This document shows, piece after piece, positions 1 to 10,534 of a stretch of 64,000 nucleotides of DNA. The notes beneath the pieces were generated by a model that worked only from the letters and a program-made list of their open reading frames with translations, did not search any database and had not been told where the DNA came from. A program made the position numbers and the translations under genes. This DNA comes from Pseudoxanthomonas kalamensis DSM 18571 (lineage in GTDB: Bacteria; Pseudomonadota; Gammaproteobacteria; Xanthomonadales; Xanthomonadaceae): assembly GCF_010211745.1 (NCBI RefSeq), contig NZ_PDWQ01000001.1:558001-622000 (forward strand), in the 5' to 3' direction. Position 1 is the first letter of the stretch; each line of letters starts with the position of its first letter.

Positions 1-873
1 CCCGGCTATGCCATCGAATACGACTTCTTCGATCCGCGCGGGCTGAAGTCCTCGCTGGAAACCAAGGCGGTGGCCGGACTGTTCTTCGCCGGCCAGATCA
101 ACGGCACCACCGGCTACGAGGAAGCGGCGGCGCAAGGACTGGTGGCGGGCGTCAATGCGGCGCTCGCCGTGCAGCAGCGGGACGCGTGGTCGCCGCGCCG
201 CGACCAGGCCTACATCGGCGTGCTGATCGACGACCTGATCACCCACGGCACCAACGAGCCGTACCGCATGTTCACCAGCCGCGCCGAATACCGGCTGCAG
301 CTGCGCGAAGACAACGCCGATCTGCGCCTGACCGAGGCCGGGCGCGAACTGGGCCTGGTCGACGACGCGCGCTGGGCGGCGTTTTCGCGCAAGCGCGAGG
401 CGATCGAGCGCGAAACACAACGCTTGCGTGGGCTGTGGGCCTCGCCGGCCAATGCGGCCGGACGTGAAGCGGTGGCCACGCTGGGCATCGAACTGAGCCG
501 GGAGACGCATGCGCTGGACCTGCTGCGCCGCCCCGAACTGGATTACGCCGGGCTGACCGCGCTGAGCGCATTCGCGCCGGCCGTGGACGATGCGGCAGTG
601 GCCGAACAGGTCGAGATCGAAGCCAAGTATTCCGGTTACCTGCAGCGCCAGCGCGACGAGATCGCGCGCCAGCAGCGCCACGGCGAAACGCCGATCCCAC
701 CCGGTTTCGACTATGCCCGGGTCCGCGGCCTGTCGGCCGAAGTGCAGCAGAAGCTGCTGCGCGTGCAGCCGCAGACCGTCGGCCAGGCCCAGCGCATCCC
801 CGGCATGACACCGGCGGCGATCTCCCTGCTGCTGGTGCACCTGGAACGCGACCGCCGCGGCAAGGTGGCCTGA
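1..873 (+). CDS. mnmG: tRNA uridine-5-carboxymethylaminomethyl modification enzyme MnmG (GidA), 3' part
   Basis: The window opens inside this gene, and its last 290 residues are present. The frame is open from base 1 and reads [15 protein letters not shown], a hallmark stretch of MnmG, followed by [18 protein letters not shown], which closes the FAD-binding region. The C-terminal helical domain that binds MnmE and tRNA follows (for example [20 protein letters not shown]). With MnmE the enzyme makes cmnm5U34 in tRNA in the cytoplasm. The family is about 630 residues long, so roughly 340 residues lie upstream of the window. A GTG at 70 is an internal valine codon, not a start. It converges on tamB with a 28-bp gap. 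Confidence 0.97.
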   Translation, partial: PGYAIEYDFFDPRGLKSSLETKAVAGLFFAGQINGTTGYEEAAAQGLVAGVNAALAVQQRDAWSPRRDQAYIGVLIDDLITHGTNEPYRMFTSRAEYRLQLREDNADLRLTEAGRELGLVDDARWAAFSRKREAIERETQRLRGLWASPANAAGREAVATLGIELSRETHALDLLRRPELDYAGLTALSAFAPAVDDAAVAEQVEIEAKYSGYLQRQRDEIARQQRHGETPIPPGFDYARVRGLSAEVQQKLLRVQPQTVGQAQRIPGMTPAAISLLLVHLERDRRGKVA

Positions 874-901
874 CGACGGTGAAGGGGTCGGTGGTGATCG
901 G

Positions 902-3900
902 CTACTTTTCCTTGCGCCAGTTCAGCGAGCCGCGGGTCTCGTAGGTGCTCGATTCGATTTCCATGTCGAAGCCCTTGCGCAGCAGGTACTTCAGCGTCAG
1001 CGCCGAGCCTTCGCCGACCATCGACACGCCGTAGCTGACGTACAGGCGCGGCGAGAGGTATTTGCCGACGCCGAACACCGAGCCGCCCAGGGTGCGCGAT
1101 TCCAGTACGCCGGCATCATCCAGCCCGAGCTTGGCGCCCAGCTGTGAAGCCAGCAATCCGGCGCCGGCGTTCAGCGCCGACGAGGCTGCGTCGATCTGCT
1201 GCGATTCGTCGGTGCTGGCGGTGTTCAGCGAGCGCCCCAGCACCAGATAGGCCAGCGCTTCGGACTCGGTGGTTTCCGGGTCGGACCAGACCGTGGCTTC
1301 GGGGCGGCTGGCGCGACCGCGCACGTCGATGCCGGCGGTGACGTTGGCACTGATCACTTCGCGCTCGGCGCGAATGCGCAGACTGGGATCGGAAACGCTG
1401 TCGTTGCTCCAGTTCAGTTCGCCGCGGGTGATCTTGAGCTTCTGTCCGTAGGCGGTGTAACGGCCGTCGACCCGGATCTGTCCGGTGGCGGTGGCGTCGC
1501 GGCCCGGGCGCGAACGCAGGCTCAATTCGCCGGCCAGGGTGCCGTCCAGGCCGTAGCCGTGCAGTTCCACCGCATCGCCCAGGGCCAGGGTCAGGTCGAG
1601 GTCGAGCGGGGTGGCCACGCCGCGCTCCGGATCGACCGGGTCGAGCACCACCACGTCGGCCGAGGCGGACACGCCGTCGTCCAGCTTGTCGACGTCGATG
1701 CGCGCGGCCGGCACGTCCACCCGGCCCTGCACCTGCAAGGTACCGTCGGCGAAACCGACCTCGACGTCCGGCGAGACCACCACTCGCAGGTCGCTGGTGT
1801 CCGAGGCGAGGAAATCGTGGCCGCGCACGTTCAACTGCAACGGCGAACCTTCGCCGGACCAGTCCAAGCGGCCGTCGATGTCGATGCGGCCGTCGGCCGG
1901 GGCTTCGCCGCCGGACGTGCTGGCCGATTTCAGGCTGCCGTGCAGCAGCGCGCTGCCGTCCGCTTGCGCGGTCAGCGAGGCTGCGCCGTCGACCAGTTCC
2001 ACGCCCAGCGCCGGCAACTCGCCGGTGAATTCGCTGAGGGTCGCTTCGCCGCTCAGCGCCGGTTGGCCGCGGGTGCCGGCCAGGCCGACGTGGCCGAGCA
2101 GCTTGCCGCGCGGCCGTACCAGGTCCGGCGAGAACAGTTCCATCCAGAACAGGCGGGTGTTTTCCAGCCGGATCTCGCCGCGCAACGGCGAGCTGTCGCT
2201 CCAGCCGGTGTCGATCTGCGCTTCGAGGCTGCCATTGCCCTTGAAGCCGCTGCTCAGGCGCGCCTGCAGCGATTGCGGATCGAACTGCGATTCCAGCGTG
2301 AAGTTGTCGTACTGGATGATCTCGCCGCGCGAATTGCTGCCCAGCTTGATCCCGCCTTCGGCCGAAGCTAGTTGCAGCTGGCCTTGCCAGCCCTGGCCGA
2401 GCGGTTGCAACGAGGCTTCCAGGCGGATGTCGCCGCGCAGGCTGAGCGGGCGGCCGCCGTTGCGCGGCAACCACGGCTGCACCAGGGTCAACGGCAGAGC
2501 GTCGGCGTGCGCGCGCAGGCCCGTGCGCGGCCACTCGGCCTGCGCGCACAGGGTGCCGCCGGTGTCGGCGCCGAGGCAGGCCTGCGACAGCGACCACGCC
2601 GGGCCGCCGAAGGCAAAGGACGCGGGCTGTTGCAGCTGCCAGGCATCGCCCTTGGCCGGCACGATGCGCAGGCTTTCCAGCGTGCCGGCCCAGCGCGCGC
2701 CGTTGCGACGGACGCCACCGGCCAGCGCCAGTTGCGCCATCGCGTTGCCGGTTTCGCCGACCACCTGCAGGTTCTCCACCGCGCCGGTCGCGTGCAGGCG
2801 CAGGCGGTCGAGTTCGACACCGGCGACCAGCGTATCGGCCGACAGGTCCAGATCGCCGCTGCCGCTGCGCCACGGCAGGCGGCCGTTCAATTCGACGCGT
2901 CCGGCGCGGTAGTCGCCCCACTGCAGGTTGCTGCCGGACAGTGCGGCATCGATGTCCGGCGTATCGCGCGGTCCTTTCAGTTTCAGCGTGCCGGTCACGG
3001 TACCGCCGGCATCGGGCAACAGGTCGTCCAGCTGCAACGGTTGCAGTTGCGCATCCAGATCGAGGTGCGCACCGAGCGTGCCGCGGGCCTCGACGCGACT
3101 GTTGCCCAGCGCCAGCGCCAGTTCGCCTTCGCCGTCCTCGCCATGCAGGGCGAAGCGGCCGCGCCCGTCCAGCGCGCGGCCGCGCAGGTGACCGCTCAGC
3201 GCCGGCACGTCGAAGTCCGCGTCGTAGCCGCCTGCGTCGCGTGCCTGTCCGTTGCTGGCGATCCGGCCGGACACCGCGCCGTCCCAGCCGGGCAGGAAAT
3301 AGCCGGGATCGAAACCGTCCAGTCGCGCATCGAGATCCCAGCGCATGGCGGGATCCCAGCCGACGTCGCCGGTGGCGTCCAGGGTGCCGGTCGGCATGCG
3401 CGCGCGGAAGGTGTGCAGGGTCATCTTCACGGCATCGCCACGACCGTCGAAATCGACCTCGGCCTGCTGGCCGTCGCGCGTCAACGTGGCCTTGCCGATC
3501 GCCGCCCACGCCGCCAGCCGGCCGGCCACGCCAAGGTCGGCGTCGCCGTGGATGCGGGTTTGCGCATCCTCGCCCCAGGCCAGGCCGCGCGCGTTGACGG
3601 CGAACTTGAAGCGCGGATCGTCGGCCTGGGTGAAGTCGGCGCGCCCGCGTAGCCGCAGCCGGCCGTCCAGCACCTGCAACTGCAGCGGCTCGACGGTCAG
3701 GACCTGATCGAACACGCTCAGCTTCGAAGGTTCGATCCGCAATTGCAGATCGCCGCGCGCCAGTTGCCCTTGCAGGTCGGCGTGTCCGCGCGAGCCTTCC
3801 GCTTGCAGATCGAACGACAACAGTGGCCCGGCGTTTTCCACGCCCAGCAGGCCCAGATCCAGCCCGGAGGTCTGCGCGTGCAGGGTCCAGACCGGGTGCG

Positions 3901-4705
3901 TGCGATTACCTTCGCGCACGGCGGCGGCGATTCGCAGCGGCTCCGGCGCCTGTCCGGCGACGGCGAACTCCATCCGTCTGACGTCGCCGCGTGCAACCAG
4001 GCCCAGCCGCGCCGGCGCGGGCCCGTTGCGGGCCGGCGCCAGCAGGGTCGCGACCAGATCGGTGCGGAAGCGGTGTCGCGGTTGATAGCTGCCGTGCAGG
4101 CGCAGTTGGCCGTAGTTGCTGTCCACCGCCAGCGATGGTGTCTGCAGGTAACCGTTGCCGATCTGCAGCGCGCCTTCGGCATGTTCGATCACGGCCACGG
4201 TGTCGCCGCCGCTGACCACGCGCAACGCATCGATCCGCAGTGCGTCGGCGGCGATGTCCAGCGGCAGTTCCAGTTGCGGCAGCACCTGCGGCCAGTGCGG
4301 CAGTTCGAACGGTTCGTCGCTGGAAGGCAGTTCCAGCACCGCATCGCGCAGCTCCAGCCGGTCGAGTTGCAGGCGCCGGCGCAGCAGCTGGCGCAGTTCG
4401 GCGTCCACGAACAGGCGGCCGGCGCGGAAGTGCGTGTCGCCGTAGCGGAACTCGACGTTTTCCAGCGTCAGCGGACCGGACACGGGGCCGTCGATGCGCG
4501 ACCAAGTCAGGGTGGCGTCGGCCGGCAGGTGCGAGACCACCTGACCCAGCAGTAGGTCTCGGCCGCTCACGCTGTGCATCAGCCAGTACAGCGCGATCGA
4601 CAGCAACAGCAGGATCGCCAGCAACGACAGGCCCAGCCGCTTCCAGAAGCGCGCCCGGCGCCAGAACGGTGGGCGTGGCGGGGCGGTGTCGGCTGCGGCG
4701 TTCAC
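902..4705 (-). CDS. tamB: Translocation and assembly module subunit TamB
   Basis: A 1267-residue inner-membrane-anchored periplasmic protein. With TamA it forms the TAM complex for outer-membrane protein assembly; TamB-like AsmA/VPS13-type proteins are also implicated in phospholipid transport. The start is a GTG at 4705, read as VNAAADTAPPRPPFWRR, which overlaps the tamA stop as GTGA. An upstream ATG would add 61 Arg-rich residues that only shadow tamA. A single membrane helix (about residues 20-42) follows the start. A long repetitive beta-rich body comes next, and then the conserved TamB C-terminal domain (DUF490) with the LAYLVLGRSLN and VSYGVSMVGEGSALTLKYLL segments. Transcribed with and translationally coupled to tamA. 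Confidence 0.95.
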   Translation of the reverse strand: MNAAADTAPPRPPFWRRARFWKRLGLSLLAILLLLSIALYWLMHSVSGRDLLLGQVVSHLPADATLTWSRIDGPVSGPLTLENVEFRYGDTHFRAGRLFVDAELRQLLRRRLQLDRLELRDAVLELPSSDEPFELPHWPQVLPQLELPLDIAADALRIDALRVVSGGDTVAVIEHAEGALQIGNGYLQTPSLAVDSNYGQLRLHGSYQPRHRFRTDLVATLLAPARNGPAPARLGLVARGDVRRMEFAVAGQAPEPLRIAAAVREGNRTHPVWTLHAQTSGLDLGLLGVENAGPLLSFDLQAEGSRGHADLQGQLARGDLQLRIEPSKLSVFDQVLTVEPLQLQVLDGRLRLRGRADFTQADDPRFKFAVNARGLAWGEDAQTRIHGDADLGVAGRLAAWAAIGKATLTRDGQQAEVDFDGRGDAVKMTLHTFRARMPTGTLDATGDVGWDPAMRWDLDARLDGFDPGYFLPGWDGAVSGRIASNGQARDAGGYDADFDVPALSGHLRGRALDGRGRFALHGEDGEGELALALGNSRVEARGTLGAHLDLDAQLQPLQLDDLLPDAGGTVTGTLKLKGPRDTPDIDAALSGSNLQWGDYRAGRVELNGRLPWRSGSGDLDLSADTLVAGVELDRLRLHATGAVENLQVVGETGNAMAQLALAGGVRRNGARWAGTLESLRIVPAKGDAWQLQQPASFAFGGPAWSLSQACLGADTGGTLCAQAEWPRTGLRAHADALPLTLVQPWLPRNGGRPLSLRGDIRLEASLQPLGQGWQGQLQLASAEGGIKLGSNSRGEIIQYDNFTLESQFDPQSLQARLSSGFKGNGSLEAQIDTGWSDSSPLRGEIRLENTRLFWMELFSPDLVRPRGKLLGHVGLAGTRGQPALSGEATLSEFTGELPALGVELVDGAASLTAQADGSALLHGSLKSASTSGGEAPADGRIDIDGRLDWSGEGSPLQLNVRGHDFLASDTSDLRVVVSPDVEVGFADGTLQVQGRVDVPAARIDVDKLDDGVSASADVVVLDPVDPERGVATPLDLDLTLALGDAVELHGYGLDGTLAGELSLRSRPGRDATATGQIRVDGRYTAYGQKLKITRGELNWSNDSVSDPSLRIRAEREVISANVTAGIDVRGRASRPEATVWSDPETTESEALAYLVLGRSLNTASTDESQQIDAASSALNAGAGLLASQLGAKLGLDDAGVLESRTLGGSVFGVGKYLSPRLYVSYGVSMVGEGSALTLKYLLRKGFDMEIESSTYETRGSLNWRKEK

Positions 4706-6504
4706 AGGTCGGCCCCGATGCTCAGGTAGAGCTGGAAGTCGGTGTCCGGATCGTCCAGTCCGCGGGCGATGTCCAGACGCACCGGCCCCACCGGCGAGCG
4801 CCAGCGCAGGCCCAGGCCGACGCCGGTGCGCCAGTCGGGGGTGTCGTTGAAGGCGCTGCCGGTATCGACGAACAGTGCGCCGCCCCACGGTCCGCCGGAC
4901 AGGTAGTGCTCGAATTCCACGCTGCCGGTCAGCACCGCCTTGGCTCCGACCGAATACTCGCCGTTGGCGGTATCGACCCGCGGGCCGACCTCACGGTATT
5001 CGTAGCCGCGGATGCTGCGGAAGCCGCCGGCGTAGTAGCGCAGGCTGGGCGGCATGTCGGTCAGGCCGTTGGTGAAGGTGTAGCCGGCCTCGCCGCGCAT
5101 GATCAGGCGGCTGTTGCCCAGCCCCTGGTACCAGTTGGCCTGAGCATGGACCTGGCTGAAGTTGGCATCCGAACCGGCGCCTTCCAGCCCGCCGCGGAAG
5201 GTCAGGGTGCCGCTGACGCCGTGCTGCGGGAAGGCATGGTCGTCGACGCCGATGTAGCGGCCGACCAGTTCCGGATAGACGTAGGTGCCGTCCTCGTAGG
5301 TCAGCGCCGCGCGGGTGCCGGATTCGTCGGTCAGGATGTAGCGCCAGCGCTCGTTCAGCAGATGCAGCGAAGCGGTCGCCGTCCAGCGTTCGGAAATCTG
5401 CCCGCTGCGGCTGAAGGAATACTTGTAGTAGCGGGTGTCGATGTAGTCGGTCTGTTCGTCGTAGGCCTTGGCGCCGATGCCGTACCAGCCATCCAGCCAG
5501 CGGAACGCGGGGATGCGGTACAGCAGGTCCAGCTGCTTGCGCTTGCTGGCGTAGTCCAGCTGCGCCGACAGCTTGTGTCCGCGCGAATTGACGTAGCGCC
5601 GGTCCAGCCCGAAGCGCACGCCGGGCCCGCTTTCGGTGCCGTAGCTGAGGCCGGCGGTGTACACGTCGCGCTTGGCCAGACGCAGGTTGACCTCGATCGG
5701 TACCTGTCCTTCCACCGCGTTGTCCGGGTCGGGCTGGATGTCGATGCTGCTGAAATAGTCCAGGTCGATCAGCGAATCGCGCAGCCGGTCCAGCTTGCCT
5801 TGGTGGTAGTAACTGCCTTCGTCCCAATACACCAGCTGTTCCAGCAGGCCGGGATCGAACTTGTTCTGGTGAAAGGTGGTCGGGCCCATGTCGTAGCGGA
5901 TGCCGCTGACCCAGGACAGGTCGATGTCGGCAGCGTATTCGCTACGGGTCACCTCGACCTGGCGCTGCAGGTAGTCGGCGTCCAGGTAACCGCGCTCGGC
6001 CAGCCGGCGCACGATGCGCAGCTTGCTGGCCTCGTAGGTGGTGTGGTCGAAGATTTCTCCGGGCAATGGCTGGAACTGCGCCAGGTCGTCTTTCAGGTAG
6101 TGGTCGCCGCCGCCTTCGCCTTCGATGCTCAGGCTGGAATGGCGAACGCGCACCGGTTCGCCCTTGTCCACGGTGATGACCACCTGCATGCGCTGGCTGC
6201 GGCCTTCGCCGCTGCGGCTGCTGTCCACGGTGACGGTGGGCGAGTAGTAGCCGAACGGTTCCAGTGCTTCGCGGGTTTCGGTCTCGGCTTCGGACAACAG
6301 GTACTCCAGCCGCGATTCGCCTTGCCGGTGCCCCATGGTGTCGTTCAGCGACAGCGCGACATTGATGTTCTCCAGCATCAGCGCTTCGACGTTGTCGTGT
6401 TCGTCCAGGCCGCGGATTTCCACCTTGTCGATGGTCGCCACCGCCATTGCGGTTCCGGGCAGGGCGAGCAGGACGGCCGTGGCGAGGCGGAAGGGAAAGC
6501 GCAT
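4702..6504 (-). CDS. tamA: Autotransporter assembly factor TamA (Omp85 family)
   Basis: A 600-residue outer-membrane protein. The start at 6504 gives a clean signal peptide (MRFPFRLATAVLLALPGTAMA); an in-frame ATG 60 bp upstream would add 20 residues before it. Periplasmic POTRA repeats (about residues 20-270) precede a 16-strand beta-barrel. The barrel carries the family signature RGYEYREVGPR, a form of the VRGF/Y lid-lock motif, and ends in LSIGADL. It works with TamB, whose gene overlaps its stop codon. The upstream neighbour glyS ends 69 bp away on the same strand, so co-transcription is possible. Confidence 0.95.
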   Translation of the reverse strand: MRFPFRLATAVLLALPGTAMAVATIDKVEIRGLDEHDNVEALMLENINVALSLNDTMGHRQGESRLEYLLSEAETETREALEPFGYYSPTVTVDSSRSGEGRSQRMQVVITVDKGEPVRVRHSSLSIEGEGGGDHYLKDDLAQFQPLPGEIFDHTTYEASKLRIVRRLAERGYLDADYLQRQVEVTRSEYAADIDLSWVSGIRYDMGPTTFHQNKFDPGLLEQLVYWDEGSYYHQGKLDRLRDSLIDLDYFSSIDIQPDPDNAVEGQVPIEVNLRLAKRDVYTAGLSYGTESGPGVRFGLDRRYVNSRGHKLSAQLDYASKRKQLDLLYRIPAFRWLDGWYGIGAKAYDEQTDYIDTRYYKYSFSRSGQISERWTATASLHLLNERWRYILTDESGTRAALTYEDGTYVYPELVGRYIGVDDHAFPQHGVSGTLTFRGGLEGAGSDANFSQVHAQANWYQGLGNSRLIMRGEAGYTFTNGLTDMPPSLRYYAGGFRSIRGYEYREVGPRVDTANGEYSVGAKAVLTGSVEFEHYLSGGPWGGALFVDTGSAFNDTPDWRTGVGLGLRWRSPVGPVRLDIARGLDDPDTDFQLYLSIGADL

Positions 6505-6573
6505 GCCGGGCAGAATACCGGGACGGCCGCGATTTCGGGGTAACGGCGGCTGACGCGCCGCCACCTGCCCGGT

Positions 6574-8745
6574 TCAGCCGGACAGGTGTTCGATCGCCGC
6601 CACCGCGCCGAAACGGTCGGCCAGCCGCTTCAGCAGGGCCAACCGGTTGCCGCGCACGGCCGGGTCGTCGGCGTTGACCATCACTGCATCGAAGAAGGCG
6701 TCCACCTGCGGCCGCAACCGGGCCATGCGCTCGAGCACCTGCACGTAGTCGTGACGATGCAGGGCCTCATCGGTGTCGCCGATGGCCGCTTCCACCGCTT
6801 CGGCCAGCGCGCTTTCGGCCGGCTCGCTCAGCAGATCGCGATCAATCGCGGATGGAATGTCGATATCGGCCTTCTTCAGGATGTTGCCGATGCGCTTGTG
6901 CGCCGCGGCCAGCGCCTCGGCTTCCGGCAACGCGGCGAAGCGGCCGATGGCGTCGATGCGGGTATCGAAGTCGGCCAGCGATTCCGGCTTCAATTCAGCC
7001 ACGGCGTTGAAGTGGCTGGTCGGCACGCCCTTGTCAGCGTAGTAGCCGCGTAGGCGATCGAGGGTGAAGTCCAATATCTCCACCATTACTGAAATATGGT
7101 CTTTGCTTGTTTGTGCTTGAAGCTTCTCAAGCCAGTTTGACCAAACCACATAATCTTCGAGGCTTTTTGCAGAATTACGATTTTTTGCAGCCTCTTCTTG
7201 ACATTTTTCTGGGATTGACAAATAGGCTCGGGCAATTAGTTCGTAGATGGATAGATCAAATCCGCTCTCGATCACCGTCCGCGCCAGCCCCAGTGCATTG
7301 CGACGCAACGCGAACGGGTCCTTGTTGCCGGTCGGCTTGAGGCCCGCGGCGAAGCCGCCGGCCAGGGTGTCCAGACGTTCGGCGATAGCCAGCACCTTGC
7401 CCAGCGGCGACAGCGCGATGTCGTCGCCGGCGAAACGCGGGCGGTAGGCCTCGGCGATCGCCAGCGCGACGCCTTCCGGTTCGCCGTCGGCAATGGCGTA
7501 GTGACGGCCGGCGATGCCCTGCAGTTCCGGGAATTCGCCGACCATGCGCGATTGCAGGTCGTTCTTCGATAATTCGGCGGCGCGGTGCGCCAGCGCCGGA
7601 TCGACGCCGACTTGCGCGGCGATGGTCTTGGCCAGCGCGGCCACGCGCGCGACCTTGTCGGCCACCGTGCCCAGCTTGGCCTGGTAGGTCACGTTCTTCA
7701 GGCCATCGCCCATCGCGGCCAGGCCCTGCTTGAGGTCTTCGTCGAAGAAGAAGCGGGCGTCGGAGAAGCGCGGGCGGATCACTCGCTCGTAGCCCTTGCG
7801 CACTTCTGCCGGGTCCTTCGACTCGATGTTGGCGATGCCGACGAAGTGCTCGGTCAACTGGCCGTTGCGCAACACCGGGAAGAATTTCTGGTTGATCTCC
7901 ATCGTCTCGATCAGCGCTTCCTGCGGTACCGCCAGGAAGTCCGGCTCGAAACTGCACAGCACCGCGCACGGCCATTCGACCAGGCACACCACCTGCTCCA
8001 GGTTGTCGTCGGTGATGCGTGCATCGCAACCCACGCTACGCGCGGCCTGCTCCACTTCGGCAACGATCCGCGCGCGGCGCTCGTCGGGATCGACCAGCAC
8101 CCGCGCGCCGCGCATCGCATCGACGTATTCGCCGGGCTCGCCGATCCAGACCGGCTTGTCGTGCTCGAAACGGTGGCCGCGGCTCATGCGGTCCGAGCGC
8201 ACGCCCAGCACCTGCGCATCGATCACTTCCTTGCCCAGCAGCAGCACCAGCCAGTGCACCGGACGGGCGAAGGCATAGTCGTGGTCGCCCCAACGCATCG
8301 GCTTGGGAATCGGCATGCCGGCCAACGCGTCGGACACGATCTCCGGCAGCAGGTCGGCGGTGCGCGCGCCGGCACGCACCGAGCGATGCACGAAGCGTTC
8401 GCCCTTGGCGTCGGTCATCCGCTCGAGCTGGCTCCATTCGACCCCGGCCTTGGCGGCGAAGCCTTGCAGCGCGCGGGTCGGCTGGCCGTCGGCGTCGAGC
8501 GCGATGTTCAGGTACGGGCCCAGCACTTCCGAAGCCTGTTCGGGCTGCTCGATCTCCACCGCCGGCAGGTACACGGCCAGTCGCCGCGGCGTGTACAGCG
8601 GCTTGGCGTCGCCGCGTTCGAAACCGACGCCGCGCTTGTCCAGCGCCGCGATCACGCCATCGAAGAATGCCTGCGCCAGGCCCGGCAGCGCCTTGACCGG
8701 CAGTTCCTCGGTGCCCAGTTCGATCAGGAGGGGAAGGCGGCTCAT
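6574..8745 (-). CDS. glyS: Glycine--tRNA ligase beta subunit
   Basis: A 723-residue beta subunit of the tetrameric alpha2beta2 glycyl-tRNA synthetase, which recognises and charges tRNA-Gly with the alpha subunit GlyQ. It begins [20 protein letters not shown] at the ATG that overlaps the glyQ stop (TGATG). The body is typical: [31 protein letters not shown] and [20 protein letters not shown]. It is longer than the roughly 690-residue norm. Residues about 495-555 (7081-7260) are encoded by DNA I counted at 39% GC and read [20 protein letters not shown] and onward, unlike the GC-rich rest of the gene. The frame stays open and the C-terminal anticodon-binding region resumes at [17 protein letters not shown], so the protein is probably functional. 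Confidence 0.95.
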   Translation of the reverse strand: MSRLPLLIELGTEELPVKALPGLAQAFFDGVIAALDKRGVGFERGDAKPLYTPRRLAVYLPAVEIEQPEQASEVLGPYLNIALDADGQPTRALQGFAAKAGVEWSQLERMTDAKGERFVHRSVRAGARTADLLPEIVSDALAGMPIPKPMRWGDHDYAFARPVHWLVLLLGKEVIDAQVLGVRSDRMSRGHRFEHDKPVWIGEPGEYVDAMRGARVLVDPDERRARIVAEVEQAARSVGCDARITDDNLEQVVCLVEWPCAVLCSFEPDFLAVPQEALIETMEINQKFFPVLRNGQLTEHFVGIANIESKDPAEVRKGYERVIRPRFSDARFFFDEDLKQGLAAMGDGLKNVTYQAKLGTVADKVARVAALAKTIAAQVGVDPALAHRAAELSKNDLQSRMVGEFPELQGIAGRHYAIADGEPEGVALAIAEAYRPRFAGDDIALSPLGKVLAIAERLDTLAGGFAAGLKPTGNKDPFALRRNALGLARTVIESGFDLSIYELIARAYLSIPEKCQEEAAKNRNSAKSLEDYVVWSNWLEKLQAQTSKDHISVMVEILDFTLDRLRGYYADKGVPTSHFNAVAELKPESLADFDTRIDAIGRFAALPEAEALAAAHKRIGNILKKADIDIPSAIDRDLLSEPAESALAEAVEAAIGDTDEALHRHDYVQVLERMARLRPQVDAFFDAVMVNADDPAVRGNRLALLKRLADRFGAVAAIEHLSG
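7081..7260. other. Low-GC patch inside glyS
   Basis: I counted 71 G/C in 180 bases (39%), embedded in a gene whose flanks are about two-thirds GC. It encodes about 60 residues rich in Ser, Glu, Lys and Asn between the conserved [12 protein letters not shown] and [11 protein letters not shown] segments. There is no frameshift, stop or visible repeat at its edges. It may be an in-frame insertion or a gene-conversion tract from a lower-GC donor. Confidence 0.7.
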
Positions 8746-9689
8746 CACGCGGCCTCCTTCGCATCCAGCGCGGGCAGCCCCAGCGCAGCGCGTGCGTCCG
8801 GATCCTTCAGGTTCGGAAAGCCCAGCTTCTCGCGTTGCGCGTGGTAGGCGCGGGCCACCGCCTGCGCCAACGTGCGCACGCGCAGGATGTAGCGCTGGCG
8901 TTCGGTCACGCTGATCGCGCGGCGCGCATCCAGCAGGTTGAAGCAGTGGCTGGCCTTGCACACCTGTTCGTAGGCCGGCAGCGGCAGGTCGGCTTCGACC
9001 AGCGTCATCGCCTCCTTCTCGCAGGCGTCGAAGCGATGGAACATCTCGACCACGTCGGCGTGTTCGAAGTTGTAGGCGCTCTGCTCGACCTCGTTCTGGT
9101 GGTAGACATCGCCGTACGTCACCACGCCCTGCGGGCCGGTGGTCCAGACCAGGTCGTAGACGTTGTCCACGTTCTGCAGGTACATGCACAGCCGTTCCAG
9201 GCCGTAGGTGATCTCGCCCAGCACCGGCTTGCACTCCAGGCCACCGGCCTGCTGGAAATAGGTGAACTGGGTGACTTCCATGCCGTTCAGCCACACTTCC
9301 CAGCCCAGGCCCCAGGCGCCCAGCGTCGGCGACTCCCAGTTGTCCTCGACGAAGCGCAGGTCATGCACGCGCGGGTCGATGCCTAATGCCTTCAACGAAT
9401 CAAGATATAGCTGCTGGATATTGTCCGGATTCGGCTTCATCACCACCTGGTACTGGTAGTAACGCTGCAGGCGGTTGGGATTTTCGCCATAGCGGCCGTC
9501 GGTGGGGCGGCGCGAAGGCTGCACGTAGGCCGCATTCCACGGCTCCGGGCCAAGCGCGCGCAGGAAGGTGGCCGGGTGGAAGGTACCGGCGCCGACTTCC
9601 AGATCCAGCGGCTGGATCAGCACGCAGCCCTGGTCGGCCCAGTACTGGTTGAGGGTCTGGATGAGGGCTTGGAAGCTGGGGCCGGCCAT
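8745..9689 (-). CDS. glyQ: Glycine--tRNA ligase alpha subunit
   Basis: A 314-residue catalytic alpha subunit of the bacterial heterotetrameric glycyl-tRNA synthetase. Signature segments include [40 protein letters not shown], and [19 protein letters not shown] of the class II active site. It is the first gene of a glyQ-glyS operon. Its stop overlaps the glyS start by one base, which suits 1:1 subunit synthesis by translational coupling. A short AT-richer stretch at about 9385-9430 lies in an otherwise high-GC gene. Confidence 0.97.
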   Translation of the reverse strand: MAGPSFQALIQTLNQYWADQGCVLIQPLDLEVGAGTFHPATFLRALGPEPWNAAYVQPSRRPTDGRYGENPNRLQRYYQYQVVMKPNPDNIQQLYLDSLKALGIDPRVHDLRFVEDNWESPTLGAWGLGWEVWLNGMEVTQFTYFQQAGGLECKPVLGEITYGLERLCMYLQNVDNVYDLVWTTGPQGVVTYGDVYHQNEVEQSAYNFEHADVVEMFHRFDACEKEAMTLVEADLPLPAYEQVCKASHCFNLLDARRAISVTERQRYILRVRTLAQAVARAYHAQREKLGFPNLKDPDARAALGLPALDAKEAA

Positions 9690-9773
9690 GGACGTGATCG
9701 TGCACTGCGGAAAAGCGGGCTAGTATACGGGGAACCCCCGTTGGACCCCCATTTTCACGGTGATGCAACGCCT
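9690..9773. promoter_or_regulatory. Divergent intergenic region, glyQ / amidotransferase
   Basis: An 84-bp gap between two divergent starts. On the minus strand TATACT (9722-9727) is a good -10 for glyQ, giving a leader of roughly 25 bases. No convincing -35 is seen. A G-run/C-run palindrome (CGGGG-AA-CCCCG-like, 9728-9740) lies just upstream. No glycine riboswitch or T-box features were seen. Confidence 0.4.
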
Positions 9774-10511
9774 ATGGACGCGGCCGTCAACGCGCCTTTC
9801 CTGATTCTCGAAACCGGCCAACCGGTGGCGCCGATGCGCCGCTACGGTCGCTTTCCGCACTGGATCCGGGTCGCCGCCGGGCTGGAGCCCGACGAGGCGG
9901 TGGTAGCCAACGTGGAGTCCGGCGATCCGCTGCCGCGCCGCGAAGGCTTCGCCGGTGCCATCGTTACCGGTTCGGCCGCCTTCGTCACCGACAAGGCTGA
10001 CTGGAGCGAGCGCAGCGCCGATTGGTTGCGCGATGCCGTGCACAACGGACTGCCGGTGCTGGGCATCTGCTACGGCCACCAGTTGCTGGCGCACGCGCTG
10101 GGCGGCGAGGTCGCCGACAACCCGGCCGGACGCGAGTCCGGCACCGTGCACATCGACCTGCATCCGCCGGCGCAGCAGGACCCGCTGTTTTCCGCCCTGC
10201 CGCTGCGGTTCCTCGCCCATGCCACCCACGTGCAGACGGTGGCGCGGCCACCGGAAGGCGCCACCGTGCTGGCACGCAGCGCCCAGGATGGTTGCCACGC
10301 CTTCCGCTGGCGCGACCACGCCTGGGGCGTGCAGTTCCACCCGGAATTCGCCACCCACCACATGCGCGGCTACGTGCAGGCCCGCGCCGAGCACCTGCGC
10401 CGCGAAGGCCAGTGCCCGCAGACGATCGCCCGCAACGTGACGGCGGCGCCGCAAGCCCGCAAACTATTGCGGCGGTTCGTCCGCCACGCTCGTGGTCTGC
10501 ACGGCCGCTGA
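9774..10511 (+). CDS. Class I glutamine amidotransferase (GMP synthase-like GATase domain protein)
   Basis: A 245-residue cytoplasmic protein consisting of one type-1 glutamine amidotransferase domain. The nucleophile elbow is GICYGHQLLAHALGG and the His-Glu pair lies in WGVQFHPEFATHH, so the Cys-His-Glu triad is complete. It matches the stand-alone GATase family annotated as 'glutamine amidotransferase' or 'GMP synthase-like'. The true substrate is unknown, and there is no synthetase domain or obvious partner nearby. The ATG at 9774 is chosen because the 66 in-frame codons upstream overlap the divergent glyQ promoter and coding region. It is followed after 23 bp by a membrane-protein gene, a likely operon. 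Confidence 0.85.
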   Translation: MDAAVNAPFLILETGQPVAPMRRYGRFPHWIRVAAGLEPDEAVVANVESGDPLPRREGFAGAIVTGSAAFVTDKADWSERSADWLRDAVHNGLPVLGICYGHQLLAHALGGEVADNPAGRESGTVHIDLHPPAQQDPLFSALPLRFLAHATHVQTVARPPEGATVLARSAQDGCHAFRWRDHAWGVQFHPEFATHHMRGYVQARAEHLRREGQCPQTIARNVTAAPQARKLLRRFVRHARGLHGR

Positions 10512-10534
10512 TTCCCCTCGCGACAGGAAGGCTC

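Noticed and set aside
4240-6543. 767-codon open frame on the plus strand opposite tamA/tamB
   Set aside because: The low-complexity Ala/Val/Gln translation mirrors TamA/TamB codons; there is no start context or family match.
9690-9773. Glycine riboswitch or T-box upstream of glyQ
   Set aside because: The leader is only about 25 bases by the predicted -10, too short for either element, and no characteristic motifs are seen.
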